Below, piece by piece: positions 35,539-47,002 of a DNA stretch of 64,000 nucleotides (its first letter is position 1; each line of letters starts with the position of its first letter). The DNA is from Stutzerimonas stutzeri KOS6 (GTDB taxonomy: Bacteria > Pseudomonadota > Gammaproteobacteria > Pseudomonadales > Pseudomonadaceae): positions 1 through 64,000 of the forward strand of contig NZ_KK020676.1 in assembly GCF_000307775.2 (NCBI RefSeq). Direction: 5' to 3'. The position numbers were made by a program, and so were the translations under genes. A model generated the notes under the pieces. The model saw only the letters and a list, made by a program, of their open reading frames with translations. It was not told the origin of the DNA and did not search any database.

Positions 35539-36438
35539 TCAAGCGGCGGTCAGCAGCATCCATATCGGCAAGCTGATCGCGGCCGCCACCGTGGAGAGAA
35601 ACACCGTGGAGCTCACCGCCCGGGTATCTTCGGAATGCTTGACGAAAGCCAGCACGTTGACCCCGCTCGGACAGGCCGCAAGCAATACCAGCACGTTGCG
35701 CGCATCCTGGTTCAGCCCAGGCAACCAGCCACTGAGCCACCAGACCATCGCCGGAAACAGCGCCAGCTTGATCAGCGTCAGCAGCAGTACCGAGCCGCTC
35801 GGCCGCAAGCGATAGCGCGACAGGCTGATGCCCAGCACCATCAGCGCACAAGGCAGCGCGGCCTGGGCCAGCCAGCCGACGATGCGCCATACCGGCTCCG
35901 GCAGTGCCAGGCCGGAAAGATTCAGCAGCGCCCCCAGCAGCAAGCCGACGATCAGCGGATTGGCCAGATTCTTCAGCAGCGCCGGCCCGCTGACCTTGTC
36001 GCCATCGCCAAGCGCCGCGTAGAAGCTCTGCAGTGAAAACAGCACCAGGCTGTGGAAGACCAGAATGGCGAAGACGTACACCAGGCTCTCGGTGCCGAGC
36101 AGCGTCGTCACCAGGGGAATGCCGACCAGGACGTTATTGGAATAGGCTGCGGTCAGCCCCAGGGGCGTCGCCCGCCCTTTCATGCGATGCGCGAACGCAT
36201 TCACCAGCAAGAAGACCAGCAGCACCGGCGCGAAGTAGGCCAGCAGGAGCATCGGCGACATGCCCTCCCCCAGCTCGGCGCGGGCGATACCGTTGAAGAG
36301 CACCGCAGGCATGAACAGCTTGAACGTGACGCTGGCCAGCCCCGCCGCGCCTTCGTTGTTCAACCACTGACGCCAACCGAACAGATAACCGAGCGTAATC
36401 AGGCCGAAGATCGGCAGGATCGCCAGCACCACTACCAT
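35539..36438 (-). CDS. AEC family transporter
   Basis: This 299-residue membrane protein of the auxin-efflux-carrier (AEC) superfamily has about ten helices arranged as two inverted halves, with typical segments LILPIFGLITLGYLFGW, AYSNNVLVGIPLV and AACPSGVNVLAFVKH. Members export malate or other organic acids and some amino acids. The substrate here is unknown. It is flanked by the convergent VC0807-like gene and by rmlD, with about 115 nt on the rmlD side. Confidence 0.9.
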   Translation of the reverse strand: MVVVLAILPIFGLITLGYLFGWRQWLNNEGAAGLASVTFKLFMPAVLFNGIARAELGEGMSPMLLLAYFAPVLLVFLLVNAFAHRMKGRATPLGLTAAYSNNVLVGIPLVTTLLGTESLVYVFAILVFHSLVLFSLQSFYAALGDGDKVSGPALLKNLANPLIVGLLLGALLNLSGLALPEPVWRIVGWLAQAALPCALMVLGISLSRYRLRPSGSVLLLTLIKLALFPAMVWWLSGWLPGLNQDARNVLVLLAACPSGVNVLAFVKHSEDTRAVSSTVFLSTVAAAISLPIWMLLTAA

Positions 36439-36554
36439 GTTGCCCCTCCTCCCGAGAGCCGAACTTCAGGCCACGCCAAGGCGCGGGGGCGCAAGAATAC
36501 ACGGGTGGGCAGACCTTCGCACGCAGGCCTGACGCCACCGCCAGCGGGTTTGGC

Positions 36555-37475
36555 TCAGGCCCGGAAGCTGCGCTCGCGAGCGACGCTACGTGCTTCCGAC
36601 TGATGCAGGGCTGCGAGCACATCGGCCAGGTCGTCCCGCCAGGGCCGAGGCGCCAGGCCGAAGGTCGCCTCGAAGCGACTGCAGTCGAGCACTGACCACG
36701 CCGGGCGGCGCGCGGGCGTCGGATACTGCGCGGTCGCGATCGGCGACACTTCCGGCTGGCGGGCGAGCAGCCCCTGGGCCTCACCCTGGCGAAAGATCTC
36801 CACGGCGAAGTCATACCAGGAACAGGCCGGCGTGCCGCTGTAGTGATAGATTCCCCAAGTCAGGTCACCGCTGGCGGCATAGCGGCGTGCCAGTTCCAGC
36901 AGCACCGAGGCGATGCTGCCGGCCTGGGTCGGACAGCCCTCCTGGTCGCTCACCACGCCCAGCGCATCGCGCTGACGCGCCAGGCGCAACATGGTCTTGA
37001 CGAAGTTGTGCCCATGCACGCCGTAAACCCAGCTGGTACGCAGGATCAGATGAGCCGCGTGGCTGACCCGGATGGCTTCTTCACCCGCCAGCTTACTCGC
37101 GCCATAGACGCCGGTCGGACCGGTTTCATCGATCTCGCGGTATGGTGAATCAGCCTCACCCGAAAAGACATAGTCGGTGGAAATGTGAAACAGCGGGATA
37201 CCCGCGCGTGCAGCGGCCTCGGCGAGGTTGCGCGCACCCTCGCGGTTTACCGCATAGGCCTGTTCGGCATGGGACTCGGCATTGTCCACATGGGTATAGG
37301 CGGCCGCATTGATGATCAACCCGGGACGCTGCGCCAAGGCTGCAGCCACCTGCTCGGGGTGGACGATGTTCAGCTCGGCGCGAGTGGGCGCAAGCACGTC
37401 CAGGCCGAAATTTGCCGCTCGCTCGGCCAGCTCCCGCCCAATCTGGCCACCAGCCCCGCAAACGAGGATTCGCAT
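36555..37475 (-). CDS. rmlD: dTDP-4-dehydrorhamnose reductase
   Basis: This 306-residue short-chain dehydrogenase-type enzyme has the NAD(P)-binding motif MRILVCGAGGQIGRELAERA and the catalytic YxxxK in VYGASKLAGEEA, plus STDYVFSG and the Thr-Ser-Trp-Val-Tyr signature (RTSWVYGVHGHNFV). It would make dTDP-L-rhamnose for LPS or rhamnolipid. The companion rmlA, rmlB and rmlC genes are not adjacent, so this is either a stray pathway copy or an RmlD-like reductase with another role. Confidence 0.88.
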   Translation of the reverse strand: MRILVCGAGGQIGRELAERAANFGLDVLAPTRAELNIVHPEQVAAALAQRPGLIINAAAYTHVDNAESHAEQAYAVNREGARNLAEAAARAGIPLFHISTDYVFSGEADSPYREIDETGPTGVYGASKLAGEEAIRVSHAAHLILRTSWVYGVHGHNFVKTMLRLARQRDALGVVSDQEGCPTQAGSIASVLLELARRYAASGDLTWGIYHYSGTPACSWYDFAVEIFRQGEAQGLLARQPEVSPIATAQYPTPARRPAWSVLDCSRFEATFGLAPRPWRDDLADVLAALHQSEARSVARERSFRA

Positions 37476-37738
37476 TCTCTATAGCCTCATCGACGACGAC
37501 CGCGCCAGGCACGGACGTCCGAAATAATCACTGCCAACGACGCCATACACGCTCATCGATTGGCGCCGCCGGATGTGCCATCGAAACGGACAGGAACGAC
37601 TGTCGACACCGCGGTCAACGGCGGAGCAGAGCCTGCCCATGCATGATGGATGCAATTTCCAGCTTCGTTGAGGCCAGACAGAAGGCACTTTGTTCCCCGC
37701 TCAGGGAGAAAAATTTCCCCGTGTCCAACCCGGCTCGG

Positions 37739-38446
37739 TCAGAGCAGCACCGGCAACGGCCGGCTCAAACGCAACTCCTGCGTCGAAAGTTCGACAGCGT
37801 AAGCCAGCACCTCCACGCCTGCGGCTGCGGCATCACGCAGTGCCGCAGCATAGACCGGATCAATTTCCTGGGCAGGGCGCACGGCCTCGACACCACTGAT
37901 ATTGACGCAGTAAAGCTGCACCGCACGCACGCCGGTGCGGGCCAACGCCGCCAACTCGCGCAGATGGCGGGCGCCGCGCGCAGTCACGGCATCGGGGAAA
38001 GCCGCCACCGCGGTATCGTCAAACCCCAGCGTGACGCTCTTGACCTCGACATAGGCGGGCATGCCGGCATAGTCGAGGCAGAAATCCACTCGACTGTTCT
38101 CCACGCCATATGCCACCTCGCGCCTGAGGGCGGTGAACCCTGCCAGCTCGCCGATCCGCCCATCCAGCAGCGCCTCCTCCACCAACGGATTGGCCCGCGC
38201 CGTGTTCACGCAAGCCAGGCGCCCCTGAGGGGTTTCGACCAGTTCCCAGGTTCCCGGCAGCTTGCGCCTGGGGTCGTCGCTGCGCTGAAACCAGACCCGC
38301 GCACCTTCGCTCATGCAGTTGAGCATGGAGCCTGTATTGGGGCAGTGGATGCACAGCGCCTCGCCGTCGTCGCTGACGATATCGGCGAGAAAGCGCTTGT
38401 AGCGTCGAACCAGACGCCCCCGCTCCAGCGGTTTGGCGAAGCGCAT
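37739..38446 (-). CDS. sfsA: SfsA family DNA/RNA nuclease-like protein
   Basis: This 235-residue protein has an N-terminal OB-like domain ([18 protein letters not shown]) and a C-terminal PD-(D/E)xK-type nuclease core ([20 protein letters not shown], with D, E and K in the expected order, then [18 protein letters not shown]). SfsA was named for sugar fermentation stimulation in E. coli. The nuclease assignment is structural. Its ATG overlaps the aminotransferase stop by one base (38446), so the two are coupled. The 263 nt to rmlD contain nothing I can identify. Confidence 0.93.
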   Translation of the reverse strand: MRFAKPLERGRLVRRYKRFLADIVSDDGEALCIHCPNTGSMLNCMSEGARVWFQRSDDPRRKLPGTWELVETPQGRLACVNTARANPLVEEALLDGRIGELAGFTALRREVAYGVENSRVDFCLDYAGMPAYVEVKSVTLGFDDTAVAAFPDAVTARGARHLRELAALARTGVRAVQLYCVNISGVEAVRPAQEIDPVYAAALRDAAAAGVEVLAYAVELSTQELRLSRPLPVLL

Positions 38447-39618
38447 CAGGACTGCCAGCTACGCAGGCCGCGGACGATGCGCTCGACGGCCTGTTGCAGA
38501 CGCGGCAGGTCCTGGGTGTAGGCAAAACGCACATGATGCCCGGCCTGGAAGCGGCCAAAGTCCAGCCCCGGGGTGATGGCGACGAACTCGGTTTCCAGCA
38601 TGTGCTGGCAGAACGCATAGGCCTCACCACCAAAGGCGCTGATGTCGGCATAGAGATAGAACGCCCCCTGCGGCTCGACGGCAATGCCGAAGCCCAGTTC
38701 GCGCAACGCCGGAAGCAGGAAGTCGCGGCGCCGAGCGAATTCGTCGCGACGCGCCTCGAGAATTTCCAGCGTTGCCGGCTCGAAACAGGCCAGAGCCGCA
38801 TGCTGGGCCATGCTCGGCGCGCTGATGTACAGGTTCTGCGCCAGCTTCTCCAGTTCCGGCACCGCCGCCGGTGGCGCCACCAGCCAGCCCAGGCGCCAGC
38901 CGGTCATGCCGAAGTACTTGGAGAAACTGTTGAGCACGAAGGCGTCGTCGTCGACTTCCAGTACGCTGGCCGCATCCACGCCATAGGTCAGCCCGTGGTA
39001 GATCTCGTCGACCACCAGGTGACCGCCTCGCATCTTCAGCGCTGCCGAAAGCCCGCTCAGTTCATCACGATCGAGCAGTGTGCCGGTCGGATTGGCCGGC
39101 GACGCGACCAGCGCACCGACGCTGTCACGATCCCAGTAGCACTCGACCAGTTCGGCAGTCAACTGGTAGCGAACCTCCGGCCCTACCGGCACCAGCTGCG
39201 CGGCGCCCTCCACCAGCCGGAGGAAGTGCCGATTGCAGGGGTAGCCCGGGTCCGCGAGCAGCCAGTGCCGGCCCGGATCCACCAGCAGACTGGAAGCGAG
39301 CAACAACGCGCCGGAGCCGCCGGGAGTAATCAGGATGCGATCGGGGTCAATGGATAATCCATAGCGTTGCGCATAGAAGCCGGCAATCGCTTCGCGCAGC
39401 TGCGGCAACCCGCGCGCCGGCGTATAGCGTGTGTGTCCAGCGGCCAACGCGGCCTGGCCGGCGGCGACGATCGGGCCTGCGGTAGAGAAGTCCGGCTCGC
39501 CGATTTCAAGATGAATGACGTCGTGGCCTTGAACTTGCAGCTGGTTGGCCCGCTCCAACAGCGCCATGACATGGAAAGGTTCGATTGCGCGGCTGCGCGC
39601 GCTGTATGACGAGGTCAT
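38446..39618 (-). CDS. Pyridoxal-phosphate-dependent aminotransferase (class I/II)
   Basis: This 390-residue fold-type I aminotransferase has the PLP Lys in [20 protein letters not shown] (SFSK), the PLP-ring stacking and binding segments [14 protein letters not shown] and [16 protein letters not shown], and the carboxylate-binding Arg near the C-terminus (VRFAYTQ). The substrate is probably aspartate, aromatic or branched-chain amino acids but is not resolved. The start is ATG 39618 with AGGAAGG upstream, since the frame continues to 39753 without homology. It is coupled to sfsA and divergent from dksA. Confidence 0.92.
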   Translation of the reverse strand: MTSSYSARSRAIEPFHVMALLERANQLQVQGHDVIHLEIGEPDFSTAGPIVAAGQAALAAGHTRYTPARGLPQLREAIAGFYAQRYGLSIDPDRILITPGGSGALLLASSLLVDPGRHWLLADPGYPCNRHFLRLVEGAAQLVPVGPEVRYQLTAELVECYWDRDSVGALVASPANPTGTLLDRDELSGLSAALKMRGGHLVVDEIYHGLTYGVDAASVLEVDDDAFVLNSFSKYFGMTGWRLGWLVAPPAAVPELEKLAQNLYISAPSMAQHAALACFEPATLEILEARRDEFARRRDFLLPALRELGFGIAVEPQGAFYLYADISAFGGEAYAFCQHMLETEFVAITPGLDFGRFQAGHHVRFAYTQDLPRLQQAVERIVRGLRSWQS

Positions 39619-39809
39619 CTGACCTTCCTGTTGAGAACGAAACGTGAATTCTACCCAAGGTCCCGATACCGCTGCAGCCACTGTTGGATTGGGGAGTAGC
39701 GCACCCCGATGCGATCTGGTAAGTTCGCCCGCTTGCAGCCGCAGGGCCGGCACGGGCCGGCAAGGGACAAATCATCCTGCGCAATGGACATAGCGAGAGG
39801 CGTTCATCC

Positions 39810-40256
39810 ATGCCCATTACCAAAGAAACACCATCGAGCAAGCAACTGATTCGCGCCTTCGAGCCCTATAAGGAAAGCAAGGGCGAGGAATACATGAGCG
39901 ACAAGATGCGCGCCCACTTCACCGGCATCCTGAACAAGTGGAAGCAGGAGCTGATGGAAGAGGTCGATCGTACCGTCCATCACATGCAGGACGAGGCCGC
40001 CAACTTCCCCGACCCGGCCGACCGTGCCAGCCAGGAAGAAGAATTCAGCCTGGAACTGCGCGCCCGCGACCGCGAGCGCAAGCTGATCAAGAAGATCGAC
40101 GAGACGCTGCAGCTGATCGAAGACAACGAATACGGCTGGTGCGACTCCTGCGGTGTCGAGATCGGCATCCGCCGTCTGGAAGCCCGCCCCACCGCCACGC
40201 TGTGCATCGATTGCAAGACGCTGGCGGAGATCAAGGAAAAGCAGATCGGTTCCTGA
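39810..40256 (+). CDS. dksA: RNA polymerase-binding transcription factor DksA
   Basis: This 148-residue protein inserts a coiled coil into the RNA polymerase secondary channel and works with ppGpp. The coiled-coil tip has the functional DPADRA motif (Asp68 and Asp71). The C-terminal four-Cys zinc finger is complete (CDSCG about 111-114 and CIDCK near 135). It is the canonical zinc-binding DksA, not the Cys-poor DksA2. A hairpin terminator follows within 10 nt of the stop, then gluQRS, the same order as in E. coli and P. aeruginosa. Confidence 0.98.
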   Translation: MPITKETPSSKQLIRAFEPYKESKGEEYMSDKMRAHFTGILNKWKQELMEEVDRTVHHMQDEAANFPDPADRASQEEEFSLELRARDRERKLIKKIDETLQLIEDNEYGWCDSCGVEIGIRRLEARPTATLCIDCKTLAEIKEKQIGS

Positions 40257-40263
40257 TCCCGAA

Positions 40264-40283
40264 CGGGGCGCTTCAGCGCCCCG
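40264..40283 (+). terminator. dksA stem-loop terminator
   Basis: A 9-bp perfect stem CGGGGCGCT / AGCGCCCCG with a 2-nt TC turn is followed by CTTCATTTT. Read-through into gluQRS is possible because the T tract is imperfect. Confidence 0.7.
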
Positions 40284-40348
40284 CTTCATTTTCAGGCCCG
40301 GCACATGCGTCATCCGCCTCGCCGTCCCTGATCGCGCCGGCCCCCGCC

Positions 40349-41254
40349 ATGCCCTCTTCCGTGTCACCCAAGCCTGCTCGCTATATCGGCCGTTTCGCGC
40401 CGACACCCAGCGGCTACCTGCATTTCGGCTCGCTGATCGCCGCCCTGGCCTCCTACCTCGATGCCCGCTCGGTTGGCGGCCGCTGGCTGCTGCGCATGGA
40501 AGACCTCGATCCGCCAAGGGAAATGCCCGGCGCGCAGCGGGCGATCGTCGACACGCTGCAAGGCTACGGCTTCGAGTGGGATGGCGAGATGGTGCGCCAG
40601 AGCGAGCGCCACGCCGCGTACAGCGCCGCAATCGAGCGCTTGCTGGATGAAGGGCTGGCATACGCCTGCACCTGCTCACGCAAGCAGCTCGAAGGCCATC
40701 ACGGCCTCTATCCCGGCTTTTGTCGCGACGCCGGCCACAGCCTGCGCGAAGCCGCGATCCGCCTGCGCGTGCCGGATCGAGAATACGCTTTCAGCGACCG
40801 CGTACAGGGCGAGTTCCGTCAGCATCTGGGCCGGGAGGCTGGTGATTTCGTCATCCGTCGCCGCGACGGCCTGATCGCCTACCAACTGGCCGTGGTGCTC
40901 GACGACGCCTGGCAAGGCGTCACCGATGTGGTGCGCGGCGCCGACCTGCTCGACTCCACGCCGCGCCAGCTCTATCTACAGGAGCTGTTCGGCCTATCGC
41001 AACCGCGCTACCTGCACCTGCCACTGATCATCCAGCCGGACGGGCACAAGCTGGGCAAGAGCTACCGCTCGCCACCGCTGCAACCCCACGAAGCCAGCCC
41101 GCTGCTACTGCGCGCGTTGCGTGCACTCGGCCAACAGCCGCCTGCCGAGCTGGACGGCGCGCTGCCCAGGGAAATTCTCGCCTGGGCAAGCGCGCATTGG
41201 GATGCCGGCAAGATTCCGCATGTCCATACCCTGGCCGAGGCGCAGCTGCGCTGA
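40349..41254 (+). CDS. gluQ: Glutamyl-Q tRNA(Asp) synthetase
   Basis: This 301-residue truncated GluRS paralogue attaches glutamate to the queuosine base at position 34 of tRNA-Asp. It keeps the Rossmann catalytic core (RFAPTPSGYLHFGSLIAALA, HIGH-like; HKLGKSYRSP, KMSKS-like) and a zinc site (CTCSRKQLEGHHGLYPGFC) but lacks the anticodon-binding domain, as expected. The start at ATG 40349 fits the family. An in-frame extension back to 39938 only overlaps dksA. Confidence 0.95.
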   Translation: MPSSVSPKPARYIGRFAPTPSGYLHFGSLIAALASYLDARSVGGRWLLRMEDLDPPREMPGAQRAIVDTLQGYGFEWDGEMVRQSERHAAYSAAIERLLDEGLAYACTCSRKQLEGHHGLYPGFCRDAGHSLREAAIRLRVPDREYAFSDRVQGEFRQHLGREAGDFVIRRRDGLIAYQLAVVLDDAWQGVTDVVRGADLLDSTPRQLYLQELFGLSQPRYLHLPLIIQPDGHKLGKSYRSPPLQPHEASPLLLRALRALGQQPPAELDGALPREILAWASAHWDAGKIPHVHTLAEAQLR

Positions 41255-41279
41255 AAGCTGGCGGCCGTACACGCGTTCT

Positions 41280-41532
41280 GCAGGAGCAGGACATGCCTGC
41301 GAACCAGGCCCATACGTATGCGTGGCAAGCCATACAGAGTTCTGGCCCAAAGCCTTTTTTGATCAGCCAGCCGGCTGCGCAAAATGAGGCACCTTGCTTC
41401 ACTCCCCGCGACCATGCCGAACGCGGTAGCCCATCGTCGTTCCCTTGCCGCCTGCTCCGCCTGCCGCCGGGCTTCGAACCCACGCGAGGAACCGACCCCA
41501 AGCTGCCTTTCGCAGGCATGGCCCGCTCCTAC
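41280..41532. repeat. Inverted pair of REP-like 23-mers between gluQ and cbrX
   Basis: Copy one at 41280-41302 (GCAGGAGCAGGACATGCCTG then CGA) and copy two, on the opposite strand, at 41510-41532 differ at only three of 23 positions. Copy two reads GTAGGAGCGGGCCATGCCTG then CGA, close to a very common pseudomonad REP. The 207 nt between them have no supportable gene. The remaining gap holds another repeat relative at about 41598-41628 (reverse of GAAGCCGAAAGCCTGAAGC). Confidence 0.7.
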
Positions 41533-41668
41533 ATCAGGGCGCAAAGGCCCGCCCAAGGGAGTAGGAGATTTCTCATAATTCGCCGCTAGCGCCGGAGCTT
41601 CAGGCTTTCGGCTTCTAGCTTCAAGCCGCATCATTTACCATCGCCCCACTTCCGACACGAGACCCGGC

Positions 41669-41845
41669 ATGTATATCTACCGACTGGTGCTGCTCCTGGT
41701 GGTGGGGATCTACCTGTTCTCCCCGGCCATCATGGACTGGTGGATCGACCCCAACGGGGCCTGGTATCGGCCCTACGTGCTGTGGCTGATCCTCATCGTG
41801 GTGACCTTCATCCTCCAGAGCCAGCGTGATGCAGACGAGCTTTAG
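41669..41845 (+). CDS. cbrX: CbrX, small membrane protein upstream of cbrA
   Basis: This 58-residue hydrophobic peptide begins MYIYRLVLLLVVGIYLFSP and has two predicted membrane helices (residues about 4-21 and 37-52) around a Trp-rich loop (MDWWIDPNGAWYRP). It ends MQ-coding sequence into cbrA, overlapping the cbrA ATG (41829) by 17 nt. In P. putida a small open reading frame at this place, CbrX, is co-transcribed and translationally coupled with cbrA. Position, size and overlap match. A biochemical role is not known to me. Confidence 0.88.
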   Translation: MYIYRLVLLLVVGIYLFSPAIMDWWIDPNGAWYRPYVLWLILIVVTFILQSQRDADEL

Positions 41846-44783
41846 CCTGAGCCACCTGATCCTGATCAGCGTCGCCTACCTGATCATGTTGTTCGGCGTC
41901 GCCTGGGTCAGCGAACGCGGCCTGATCCCCCGCTGGGTCATCCGCCATCCGCTGACCTATACGCTGTCGCTGGGCGTCTATGCCAGCGCCTGGGCCTTCT
42001 ACGGCACGGTGGGCCTGGCCTACCAGTACGGCTACGGCTTCCTCGCCACCTATCTGGGCGTCTGCGGCGCGTTTCTGCTGGCCCCCGTGCTGCTCTATCC
42101 GATCCTGCGCATCACTCGGACCTATCAGCTGTCCTCGCTGGCCGACCTGGTGGCGTTCCGCTTCCGCAGCACCTGGAGTGGCGCGCTGACCACCATCGTC
42201 ATGCTGATCGGCATGCTGCCGCTGCTGGCCCTGCAGATCCAGGCGGTGGCCGACGCCATCGGCATCCTCACACTGGAGCCGCTGCAGGAGCGCGTGGCGC
42301 TCGGCTACTGCCTGATGATCATGCTGTTCACCATCCTCTTCGGCGCCCGTCACATCGCCACGCGGGAAAAACACGAAGGGCTGGTGTTCGCCATCGCCTT
42401 CGAATCGATCGTCAAGCTGGTGACCTTCGGCGCCATCGGCCTCTACGCCCTGTACGCCGTGTTCGGCGGCCCACATCAACTGGAGATATGGTTGCTGCAG
42501 AACCAGTCGGCACTGCAGGCACTGCACACGCCGCTGCAGGAAGGTCCCTGGCGCACGCTGCTGCTGGTGTTCTTCGCCTCGGCCATCGTCATGCCGCACA
42601 TGTATCACATGACCTTTACCGAGAATCTCAACCCGCGCGGGCTGGTCAGCGCCAGCTGGGGCCTGCCGCTCTACCTGCTGCTGATGAGCCTGGCCGTACC
42701 GCTGATCCTCTGGGCCGGCCTCAAACTGGGTGTGAGCACCAATCCGGAATATTTCACCCTTGGGCTGGGCATCGCCGCGCAAAGCGAGACGCTGGCATTG
42801 CTGGCCTTCGTCGGCGGCCTCTCGGCATCCAGCGGACTGATCATCGTCAGCACCCTGGCGCTGTCAGGCATGGCGCTCAACCATCTGGTGCTGCCGCTCT
42901 ATCAGCCGTCCAGCGAAGGCAACATCTATCGCTGGCTGAAGTGGACGCGGCGCAGCCTGATCCTCGCGATCATCATGGCCGGCTATGGCTTCTATCTGCT
43001 GCTCGGCGCCGAGCAGGACCTCTCCAACCTCGGCATCGTCGCTTTCGTCGCCACCCTGCAGTTCCTTCCCGGCGTGCTTTCGGTGCTCTACTGGCCGACC
43101 GCCAATCGCCGCGGCTATATAGCCGGCCTGCTGGCCGGCATCGGCGTCTGGGTGGTGACCATGCTGCTGCCGCTGGTGGGCAACCTGGACGGCTTCTACA
43201 TTCCGCTGCTCAACGCCGTCTACGTGCTGGATGACACCAGCTGGCACCTGGCGGCGATCGCCTCGCTGGCGGTCAACGTGCTGGCCTTCTCGCTGTTCTC
43301 GATTTTCAGCGAGACCAGCCCCGAGGAGCAGAGCGCTGCCGAGGCCTGCGCGGTGGAAAACGTGCGCCGGCCACAACGGCGCGAGCTGATGGCAGCCTCG
43401 CCGCAGGAATTCGCCACCCAACTGGCCAAGCCGTTGGGTGCCAAGACCGCCCAGCGCGAAGTGGAGCAAGCCCTGCGCGACCTGCAGTTGCCCTTCGATG
43501 AGCATCGCCCCTATGCCCTGCGCCGTCTGCGCGATCGCATCGAAGCCAACCTGTCAGGATTGATGGGGCCCAGCGTAGCGCAGGACATCGTCGAGAACTT
43601 CCTGCCCTACAAGAACGGCGCCGAGGGCTACATCACCGAGGATATTCACTTCATCGAGAACCGCCTGGAAGAATATCACTCGCGCCTGACCGGCCTGGCC
43701 GCCGAGCTCGACGCCCTGCGCCGCTATCACCGGCAGACCTTGCAGGAGCTGCCCATGGGCGTCTGTTCGCTGGCCAAGGATCAGGAAATCCTCATGTGGA
43801 ATCGTGCGCTCGAGGAGCTGACCGAGATTCCCGCGCTGCAAGTGGTCGGTTCGCGCCTGTCGACCATCGCCGAACCCTGGCGGAGCCTGCTGAGCGACTT
43901 CATCGAACAGCCCGACGAGCACCTGCACAAACAGCGCCTGGCACTCAACGGCCACCGCCGCTGCCTCAACCTGCACAAGGCAGCGATCGCCGAACCGCTG
44001 GCGCCGAGCAACAGCGGCCTGGTGCTGCTGATGGAAGACCTGACCGAGACGCAAGAGCTCGAGGATCGCCTGGTACATTCCGAGCGACTGGCGAGCATCG
44101 GGCGACTGGCCGCCGGCGTCGCCCACGAGATCGGCAATCCGATCACCGGCATTGCCTGTCTGGCGCAGAACCTGCGCGACGAACGTGAAGGCGACGGGGA
44201 GATCGTCGAGATCAGCGGCCAGATCATCGAGCAGACCAAACGCGTATCGCGCATCGTGCAATCGCTGATGAGCTTCGCCCATGCCGGCGAGCGGCAGCAC
44301 CAGCTCTATCCCGTGAGCCTGGCGCAGGTGACGCAGGATGCCATCGGCCTGCTCTCGCTCAACCGCAATCGCACCGAGGTGCAGTTCATCAACATCTGCG
44401 ATCCGACGCATTTTGCCGAGGGCGATCCGCAGCGGCTCGCCCAGGTGCTGATCAACCTGCTGTCCAACGCCCGCGACGCATCGCCGCCGGGCGGACTGAT
44501 CCGCATCAGCAGCGAGATCGCCGAACAGACCGTGTATCTGATCGTCGAGGACCAGGGCAGCGGCATCCCCAAGGAAATTCAGGACCGGCTGTTCGAGCCG
44601 TTCTTCACCACCAAGGACCCTGGCGAGGGCACGGGCCTGGGCCTCGCGCTGGTCTATTCGATCATTGAAGAGCATTATGGCCAGATCGATATCGACAGCC
44701 CGGCCGACCCGGAAACACAACGCGGCACCCGTTTTCGCATCACCCTGCCGCGGCATGTCGAAGCGTCCCATGCCGTAAGTTGA
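41829..44783 (+). CDS. cbrA: Sensor histidine kinase CbrA
   Basis: This 984-residue hybrid has an N-terminal sodium/solute-symporter-like (SLC5) module of about 13 helices (to about residue 500), a linker/STAC-type and PAS-like region, then HisKA with the phospho-acceptor His766 in [17 protein letters not shown] and HATPase with N-box [12 protein letters not shown] and G-boxes [15 protein letters not shown] and [13 protein letters not shown]. CbrA senses carbon/nitrogen status, transports histidine in P. putida, and phosphorylates CbrB. GTG 41826 directly before the ATG is an alternative start. Translation is coupled to cbrX. Confidence 0.96.
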   Translation: MQTSFSLSHLILISVAYLIMLFGVAWVSERGLIPRWVIRHPLTYTLSLGVYASAWAFYGTVGLAYQYGYGFLATYLGVCGAFLLAPVLLYPILRITRTYQLSSLADLVAFRFRSTWSGALTTIVMLIGMLPLLALQIQAVADAIGILTLEPLQERVALGYCLMIMLFTILFGARHIATREKHEGLVFAIAFESIVKLVTFGAIGLYALYAVFGGPHQLEIWLLQNQSALQALHTPLQEGPWRTLLLVFFASAIVMPHMYHMTFTENLNPRGLVSASWGLPLYLLLMSLAVPLILWAGLKLGVSTNPEYFTLGLGIAAQSETLALLAFVGGLSASSGLIIVSTLALSGMALNHLVLPLYQPSSEGNIYRWLKWTRRSLILAIIMAGYGFYLLLGAEQDLSNLGIVAFVATLQFLPGVLSVLYWPTANRRGYIAGLLAGIGVWVVTMLLPLVGNLDGFYIPLLNAVYVLDDTSWHLAAIASLAVNVLAFSLFSIFSETSPEEQSAAEACAVENVRRPQRRELMAASPQEFATQLAKPLGAKTAQREVEQALRDLQLPFDEHRPYALRRLRDRIEANLSGLMGPSVAQDIVENFLPYKNGAEGYITEDIHFIENRLEEYHSRLTGLAAELDALRRYHRQTLQELPMGVCSLAKDQEILMWNRALEELTEIPALQVVGSRLSTIAEPWRSLLSDFIEQPDEHLHKQRLALNGHRRCLNLHKAAIAEPLAPSNSGLVLLMEDLTETQELEDRLVHSERLASIGRLAAGVAHEIGNPITGIACLAQNLRDEREGDGEIVEISGQIIEQTKRVSRIVQSLMSFAHAGERQHQLYPVSLAQVTQDAIGLLSLNRNRTEVQFINICDPTHFAEGDPQRLAQVLINLLSNARDASPPGGLIRISSEIAEQTVYLIVEDQGSGIPKEIQDRLFEPFFTTKDPGEGTGLGLALVYSIIEEHYGQIDIDSPADPETQRGTRFRITLPRHVEASHAVS

Positions 44784-44844
44784 AGAGGCGACTGCCGTAC
44801 CGGCCAGGTGCCGGATCTGCCTCCAGACCGTCGAGAGAGTACTG

Positions 44845-46257
<1,413 letters not shown>

Positions 46258-46259
46258 GC

Positions 46260-46286
46260 TGTTACCGCGACACATGTGCCGTAACA
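46260..46286 (+). promoter_or_regulatory. CbrB-type palindromic activator site upstream of crcZ
   Basis: TGTTAC (46260-46265) and GTAACA (46281-46286) form an inverted repeat with a 15-nt centre, about 96-120 nt upstream of the sigma-54 promoter. TGTTAC/GTAACA half-sites are what I recall for CbrB binding. A further GTAAC lies at 46303-46307 within the terminator loop. Confidence 0.65.
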
Positions 46287-46290
46287 AAAA

Positions 46291-46324
46291 CCGGGAGCAT
46301 CGGTAACGATGCCCCGGTTTTTTT
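46291..46324 (+). terminator. Rho-independent terminator of cbrB
   Basis: The stem CCGGG-a-GCATCG / CGATGC-CCCGG, with loop GTAA and one bulged A, is followed by seven T (46318-46324). It isolates crcZ from cbrAB read-through. Confidence 0.9.
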
Positions 46325-46380
46325 CGTCCATTTCGCACGCATAAAACGCAAGCCATTGAAATATAAGGGCTTTACAAATA

Positions 46381-46397
46381 TGGCACGGCAAATGCTT
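46381..46397 (+). promoter_or_regulatory. Sigma-54 promoter of crcZ
   Basis: TGGCAC-N5-ATGCT has the GG (46382-46383) and GC (46394-46395) dinucleotides separated by exactly 10 nt, the -24/-12 signature for RpoN. The predicted start is near 46406. Confidence 0.9.
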
Positions 46398-46405
46398 ACC
46401 TAAGA

Positions 46406-46772
46406 GCACAACAACAATAACAAGCACATCCAACAATAAGAACAAGACGTAACGGCTCCAGCAAAACAACGACAAGAAGGCGGAGGCGCAGCTAACTGAT
46501 TCTTTTGGAGAGGACTTGCCAAGGGGGTTCGCCCCACGACCAGGCCGAGAACAATAAAAACTGCATCAAGCAGGGCCCGCACTGGTTGGATCGAAGATGA
46601 AGGCAAAGTCAGCGACCAAAGAAATCCGTTTGCTATTAGCTCCCAATGTAGGAGCGATCCCGATGGCCACGGCCGAGGGAACAGGCGAACAACAAGAACA
46701 GCAACGCCTGAACGACCAATAACAATAAATACAGCACGCGACATCATTCAGAGGGGAGCTTCGGCTCCCCTC
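46406..46772 (+). ncRNA. crcZ: CrcZ, Hfq/Crc-titrating small RNA
   Basis: This RNA of about 367 nt begins near GCACAACAACAATAACAAG and contains about six CA motifs of the AAnAAnAA type (46408-46423, 46431-46446, 46461-46480, 46549-46561, 46688-46703, 46715-46731). A 9-bp stem GAGGGGAGC / GCTCCCCTC with a TTCG tetraloop ends it (46751-46772). CrcZ sequesters Hfq (with Crc) and so relieves carbon catabolite repression. The cbrB-crcZ-pcnB position and the RpoN promoter make the identification firm. Exact ends need mapping. Confidence 0.93.
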
Positions 46773-46910
46773 AGTGCTATCCGGGTTTGTGCCCCAGCCC
46801 GAACTGCGCAAGCCTGATGCCAGGCGAACGCGCCTGAAGGGTGCCGCCGCTCTGTAGCCGTGCCTGCTTCTCGATCCACGACAAGCCTTTTGACACCTCC
46901 CCGCGCTTCG

Positions 46911-46940
46911 TTCACCATCCGACGCTCCCGGTGCTAGAAT
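46911..46940 (+). promoter_or_regulatory. Possible pcnB promoter
   Basis: TTCACC (46911-46916), an 18-nt spacer and TAGAAT (46935-46940) predict a start near 46947, about 56 nt before ATG 47003. The -35 is weak. The region 46773-46910 shows nothing else. Confidence 0.4.
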
Positions 46941-47002
46941 CCGCACAGGTTTCGCGGCCATTCGCGACACCGGCCCGTCATTCCGCCACACAGTTGCCCC
47001 TC

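Noticed and set aside
41480-41500. GGGTTCGAAGCCC on the minus strand considered as a tRNA T-arm
   Set aside because: No acceptor, D or anticodon arms can be assembled around it, so no tRNA gene is called.
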